From Forficula auricularia (taxonomy: Eukaryota > Arthropoda > Insecta > Dermaptera > Forficulidae): a stretch of DNA of 64,000 nucleotides. This document shows positions 59,092 to 64,000 of the stretch, piece after piece. The notes under the pieces were generated by a model that had not been told where the DNA came from, did no database searches, and worked only from the letters and a program-made list of their open reading frames with translations. Numbering within the stretch: position 1 is the stretch's first letter; each line of letters opens with the position of its first letter. The stretch lies in assembly GCA_024734495.1 (NCBI GenBank), contig JALMQS010000816.1, positions 9,429,631 through 9,493,630 on the forward strand, in the 5' to 3' direction. Position numbers and translations under genes: made by a program.

Positions 59092-59760
59092 GTGAGTAGA
59101 GAGTTCGAACTTCCGAAGTTCAACATAAAATATATCATTCAGGGAGATATAATTAGATGGCTTGTGGAGCGAGGACATTTCCTACATTTTTAATTCAATG
59201 TCAATGTCTAAATTAAATTAAAATATATTTTTTACTGAACGAAATATTTATTGCGACCCTATTTTATACTAGCTGGCAACCATTTAGTAAATAATTTGTG
59301 CCAAAATTCCATTGTTTTCATTATCAAAGTATACAAAAACTTAGGGTTGTTTTTGAAAATACTAGAGCGGATTTAAGTAGATTATTGTATAATTAAATTA
59401 ATTAATTAATATATTTGCCAAGTTGGTTATTTGGGGGTCAGTCACCCGGGGTCGGTCCTCGGGTTCCATCACGTGGCCGATCTGCCAGTCACATCGGCTT
59501 CGGCATGGCTGCTGCGAGGCACGCCTCGCCACTATTTTTATTTATAAACGCACCGGGTGAATTAACGAGGGCTTCCGCCTTGAGCGGTAAAAATACTGGC
59601 CAGCCTCGAGAAGAACACAGCTCGCCACTGCTACTTGTTGCCGATGTCGTTCTCTATGACCGTGAATCAAGTTCATTCTGAATTGTCTCGGTCTCTAAAA
59701 GGTTTACCTAGAAGGGTAATTTGTGATAATCAAAAATTTTCTGATATATATATATATACT
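59092..59760. other. AT-rich stretch then a GC-rich patch (59415-59690)
   Basis: The patch includes tcacccggggtcggtcctcg and cactgctacttgttgccgat. It may be a SINE or other repeat fragment; no splice signals support the open frames in it. Confidence 0.35.
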
Positions 59761-59761
59761 A

Positions 59762-60690
59762 TACACTTGAGGACAAAAAAAATCGAGCCACGTATACTCT
59801 CTTTTTCAATAAATTATGTTAACTAAATTGTTAATTATAAATTAAGTAAAAATTGTAATAAATAATTCTATATATTAACCTCTTTGGAACAACAATAAAC
59901 TGTATAGCCGGGTTTTTCTCAAAGTTTTTTCCGTACAAAAATTTAATTATACAAATGTAAATACAAATTACAAAAAAAAACTTATTGTAAAATTAAAATT
60001 AAAAAAAAACTATACTATGTAAAAAAATAATCTACTGGGATCCATTTAAAATGGCCCTTTTCTTTATTCATTGTATTAAATTTAAGATACTATACTTCTT
60101 TTGGATTGTTAGAAGTAACTTTGTAATAAATTATACATATTTTTTTTTCTGGCTAATAAAACATTCCCTTAAAAAAAAAAAACTCTCTTTTCCTTAAACT
60201 TGACTTGATTCAAGGCATCGGATTGGAATAAAAAGGTGTCATAACTTAGGGAATTTATTACAGTTTAATAAGAAATAAATTGTTACATTTTGTACACACA
60301 TTTTTTGATATATGGCAAAAAATACGAATATAAGACAACTTTGTAATTTTAAGATAAAGAATAATTTCATTATTTTTTAAATTTATCTTACATTTTATTT
60401 TTATTTTTCTCAATAAATTTAATTTAATACAGAAATCTAGAATTAAACATTAGGTACACTTTATTTCAAATATCTTAAAATTACAAAGTTGCTTATGTTC
60501 TTATTTTTTTTCCATATATCAAAGAATGTGTGTACAAAAATGTGACAATTTATTTCTTATTAAACTGTAATAAATTCCCTAAATTATGACACCTCTTTTA
60601 TTCCAATCCGATGCCTAGAACCTGAAAAAAGTCAAGTTTTAGAAAAAGAAAGTAGGTGCTAGGTGGCTCGATTTTTTTGTCCGTAAATGT
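59762..60690. mobile_element. Foldback within inverted ends (acacttgaggacaaaaaaaa)
   Basis: Ends at 59762-59792 and 60660-60690 are inverted copies of about 29 bases (cacttgaggacaaaaaaaat, cgagccac). Inside, 60185-60357 and 60480-60657 are long inverted arms (ggcatcggattggaataaaa, tgtcataactta and complements). No transposase. Confidence 0.8.
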
Positions 60691-60959
60691 ATTGGTCTGT
60701 ACTGGTTCTTATTTCAATGATTTTTGTTATTTGTATTATACACACCCTAGATACCCTCAAAAAATAAAAAAGAATTCTGTAAAATTTGACCTCTTAATTT
60801 TAACACAAACACGTGCCCCAAAGCTTTGAAAGTTTTAAATGGAAAAATACATGTAATTTTTCTTATTTTTCATATGATGAAATCAGTTGAAATTTGGCAC
60901 AGTTGTTTCTTATACTGTTAGGAAGAAACCCTGGAAATTGCAAATTCTTATATTTATTA

Positions 60960-61402
60960 AGTAGGTTATAATGAAAGGCAGTCCATAAATTATTTAAATT
61001 TTATTCAAATTCCGACGTTTCGGAGACTTTTTTCTCTCCTTCTTCTGGGTATTGAATAGTTATTGATGGGTGAGTATAACTCGGTTCCCATTTGTCTCTC
61101 CTTTCAGTGATAGCAACAATATTACAATATTTTTCAACATTATATCATAAGTGTACTTTCATAGTTAACTTAATGATATAATGTTGAAAAATATTGTAAT
61201 AATGTTGCTATCACTGAAAGGAGAGGCAAATGGGAACCGAGTTATACTCGCCCATCAATAACTAATCAATATCCTGAAGAAGGAGAGAAAAAAGTCTCCG
61301 AAACGTCGGAATTTGAATAAAATTTAAATAATTTATGGACTGGTTTTCATTATAACTTACTTATTTTGATACCAGTCCGTCTTTCTAAGCAAATAAATAA
61401 AA
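60960..61402. mobile_element. PLE-B copy with perfect 13-bp target duplication
   Basis: Flanked by cttatatttatta at 60947-60959 and 61403-61415. Inverted arms meet near 61155-61165. Ends read ggttataatgaaaggcagtc and, on the right, accagtccgtctttctaag. Confidence 0.88.
61270..61313 (+). ncRNA. Hammerhead-like motif, PLE-B right arm
   Basis: CTGAAGA (61274-61280), A, GGAGA-loop-TCTCC, GAAAC, GTC, GGAATTTG. The facing left copy (61011-61050, minus) reads CAGAAGA and is probably dead. Confidence 0.58.
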
Positions 61403-62459
61403 CTTATATTTATTATTTCTTGATTTATCAGAAGAAAAAATTGCGTTATATCTATAATTATTGATCAGATATACAGGGTGTTCCACAGAACTCGTTCATT
61501 AAAAGTTTTCATGGAAGGAGTTGAGAGAAAATTTTGAACTTTGACATATTTATGTTTTGGAATATGCTCTTTTTAAATAAATTATTAAGAACTTTTGGAC
61601 ACTTTCTGCTTTGCCGCAATCGCCATCACTTTCTTATTTTCTATGGAACTCCCCAAATATTTTTGCATCATTAGATTAAGTGTTAAAAACTAAGATGATT
61701 TTGTATATTCACTTGATATCTAAAATTTATAATTTCTGGGTTATTTTAGATAGTTTGTAAAATCTGCCAATTTAGCGTTCATCTTTAAAATTAATAATAA
61801 TTAAACTATTGTTTGTAGAACTAATTTGATCAATCAGAACTCTTAATTAGACATTAAAGAATCTTAATCATAAAATTTTCAAATTTTATACCCAGGATGA
61901 CCATAATATTCGTTTATTTCTGAAAATCAAAAAGTTGTTAATACTCAATTTTTTTAAATGGAACATGGCATAAATTTTAATATTTTTGAATTCTACATAA
62001 AAATCCAATAGGAGTTTATTAAATATTTCCTATACCTAAAATGAATAGATTTTTAAATAAAAAATATTTTAAATTTCACTCGTCTAGATCTTAATTATTT
62101 ATTATGTATTATATATCCCTGTATATCAGATCAATAATTATAAATATAACTCAATTTTTTCTACTGATATATAAAGATAAGAATTTGCAATTTCCAAGGA
62201 TTCTTTCTAACGGTATAACCAACAACTGTGCCAAATTTCAAATTATTTCATCAATTTTTATAGGAGTTATGAAAAAAAGAAACTGGTTAAAAAATTACAT
62301 GTGTTTTTTCATTTAAACTTTCAAAGCTTTGAGGAACGTGTTAATGTTAAAATTAAGAACTCAATTTTTTCAGGAATTTTTTTTGTATTTGGAAGATATC
62401 TATGTAGCGTATAACACAAATTTCAAAAATCATTGAAATAAGGACCAGCTTAATATATA

Positions 62460-63371
62460 CCAGGTGTACCGGAAAGTCATTACAGGTTTTTCTAACAGAT
62501 GTCGCTAGGCTTAAGTATGCAATGTTATGATTTGACACATATGCATTTTATTCTACTGACATCAAGCTTCAAAGCTATACATGTTATATTTTGCGAAAGT
62601 AACACCTTCATAGATTTATACCTCTTTGAAAATGTCAAGTTTCATGCCTGAAAACGTGCATTTGCGGCACGCATTACTTTTCTTATTTAATCAAAAGAAA
62701 AAAGCCACTGAAAGTCATCGTTTGCTGGTAGAAACTTATGGTGAGCATGCTTTAACCTTAAAAACATGTGAGGTGTGGTTTCGAAAATTCAAAAGTGGTG
62801 ATTTCGATGTGCAAGATAAAGAACGTTCTGGTAGACCAAAAAAGTTTGAAGATGCGAAACTACAGGAGTTATTGGATGAAGACCCAACCCAAACTCAAAA
62901 ACAATTGAAAAAACAATACACCGACAACAAATGATCAATTTGAACCACGCATTGATCGAAAAACGTCCAGAATGGGCCCGAAGACACGGTAAAGTGATTT
63001 TACAACACGATAACGCGCCATCTCATAAAGCAAAACCGGTTAAGGAAGCGTTGAAAGCACTTGGGTGGGACATATTATCGCACCCGCCGTACTCTCCAGA
63101 CCTTGCCCCGTCCGACTATCAACTTTTCGCATCGATGGGACACACGCTTGCAGAGCAGCACTTCGCCAAGAAGTTAGAAAATGGCTCGATGAATGGTTTT
63201 GCTCAAAGGACAAACAGTTTTTTTGGGATGACATCCATAAATTGCCAGAAAGATGGGCAAGGTGTATAGAATCAAATGGCCAATACTTTGAATAAATAAA
63301 TTTTCCATTTTCTTAAAAATTACGTAGTTTTTTTTTCGAAAAAACCGGTAATGACTTTCCGGTACACCTAG
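62460..63371 (+). mobile_element. Mariner element with internal deletion
   Basis: Inverted ends aggtgtaccggaaagtcatt (62462 on) and its complement ending 63369, about 29 bases, flanked by TA. Length 912 bp against about 1.3 kb for an intact mariner. The ends and the N-terminal sequence resemble the Mboumar-type mariners of ants, as far as I recall. It cannot make active transposase but its ends could still be moved in trans. Confidence 0.92.
62632..63295 (+). pseudogene. Mariner transposase, deleted and frameshifted
   Basis: The N-terminal piece (62632-62934) carries the helix-turn-helix DNA-binding region: HLRHALLFLF, TCEVWFRKFKSGDFDVQDKE, SGRPKKFED. It then stops where a deletion of roughly 350-400 bp removes the middle, including the first catalytic Asp. 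The C-terminal piece resumes at about 62940 with the second Asp (HDNAPSH) and the third (SPDLAPSDY), 34 residues apart as in D,D34D mariners. Near 63163 a frameshift moves the last part, with EVRKWLDEWF and LPERWARCIESNGQYFE, into another frame, ending at a stop at 63293-63295. Confidence 0.9.
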
Positions 63372-63373
63372 TA

Positions 63374-64000
63374 TATATATAAATTAAATATTATTGAAAT
63401 CGCAAATTATTCCAAAGGAAAAATAAGAATAGTTTTAGGTGAAAAACTCTATAAGTAAGATGCAATCAAATACAAATTTAGAGGAGTAAATCTTGAGAAT
63501 GTCTATATCTTGCATTTAATATGAAAAAATATTTAATTTCTGAATAAGAGAAAAATGAACTAATAATGGAAAGTCCCTCAATAATAATTATAAATTATGA
63601 TCTAGGTAAAGTTAAAGAATATTTAGTTGATAAATAAAGCCTTATTAGTTATTTTGAGTTGATTTAGATAATATATAAACTAATAATTAAAAACATTCAA
63701 AATATACTTTTTATTAATAGTTTAAATTATATTTAACTTTAAGTAACTTTCGCTATTTATAAAAAAAGTAATTTACTAAAATAATCAATCGTTTAATAAA
63801 CTAAACAACAACAAATTACATATCTCTTAATTTGATTTATTAATTAAAATGATAATTATTTATCATTTGACTTATTTATTACTACTTTTAATCGACTTGA
63901 ACTTATCGAGGAATTTTTAAATTTTTTTTTTAATTTTACTAACTAGCAAAAGGTCATCATTGGAATCCACACTTTTTAGAATCTTATAAAAAATATACTA
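63374..64000. other. AT-rich stretch, nothing recognised
   Basis: No repeat end, frame or splice pair that I can support. Confidence 0.5.

Larger units (their letters stand above)
60705..62452. mobile_element. Foldback element interrupted by PLE-B
   Basis: Arms 60705-60946 and about 62175-62452 are inverted copies (ggttcttatttcaatgattt, aagctttgaaagtttaaat-type, ccaggg/ccttgg). The ends resemble the 19744 family (ggtccttattt). PLE-B sits at 60960-61402. The centre, 61416-62170, is AT-rich with a solitary tacagggtgttccacagaac end at 61471. Confidence 0.75.

Noticed and set aside
59415..59826. 88- and 63-codon plus frames
   Set aside because: No splice signals or family match; they lie in a GC-rich repeat-like patch.

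Overview
The window looks like nuclear DNA of an arthropod, probably Pancrustacea (insect or crustacean). It is strongly AT-rich, has GT-AG introns, and carries the first four coding exons of a paramyosin gene whose sequence resembles insect and crustacean paramyosins. It also holds a mariner element, hAT-type MITEs, tRNA-derived SINEs and many Penelope-like retroelements. I cannot name the species. There is one assembly gap (9180-9235). No tRNA gene, rRNA, CRISPR array or prokaryotic operon was seen; most long open frames are chance frames in repeats.

Positions 1-13,710 hold the 5' part of paramyosin on the minus strand. Exons 1 (13224-13340) and 2 (13085-13141) lie beside a TATA promoter. 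Exons 3 (1460-1546) and 4 (1218-1384) lie beyond an 11.5-kb intron filled with repeats. The rest of the gene runs off the left edge. A 1.3-kb tandem duplication has copied the start of exon 3 with its splice acceptor into that intron.

Positions 13.7-30 kb are almost gene-free and layered with foldback elements, minisatellites and retroelement ends. From 30.4 to 42.4 kb there are spliced exons of a plus-strand gene. Two of them join in phase to encode a 54-residue protein that I do not recognise. An unrelated-looking TATA promoter with a noncoding first exon sits at 39.7 kb. From 42.5 to 58.6 kb come foldbacks with tRNA-like modules and a series of nested Penelope-like elements. A possible first exon lies near 59.0 kb. 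From 59.4 to 63.4 kb are nested foldbacks and a deleted mariner.

The strongest biological theme is a set of at least six Penelope-like families, called PLE-A to PLE-F here for convenience. Their terminal repeats carry a hammerhead-like core: CTGANGA, a stem II that changes by compensation between families, GAAAC, and a GTC or similar cleavage triplet. One copy keeps the C-terminal GIY-YIG endonuclease reading frame. Several have clean 12-14 bp target-site duplications, and one holds two tandem hammerhead monomers. These elements are nested in each other, so their order of insertion can be read.
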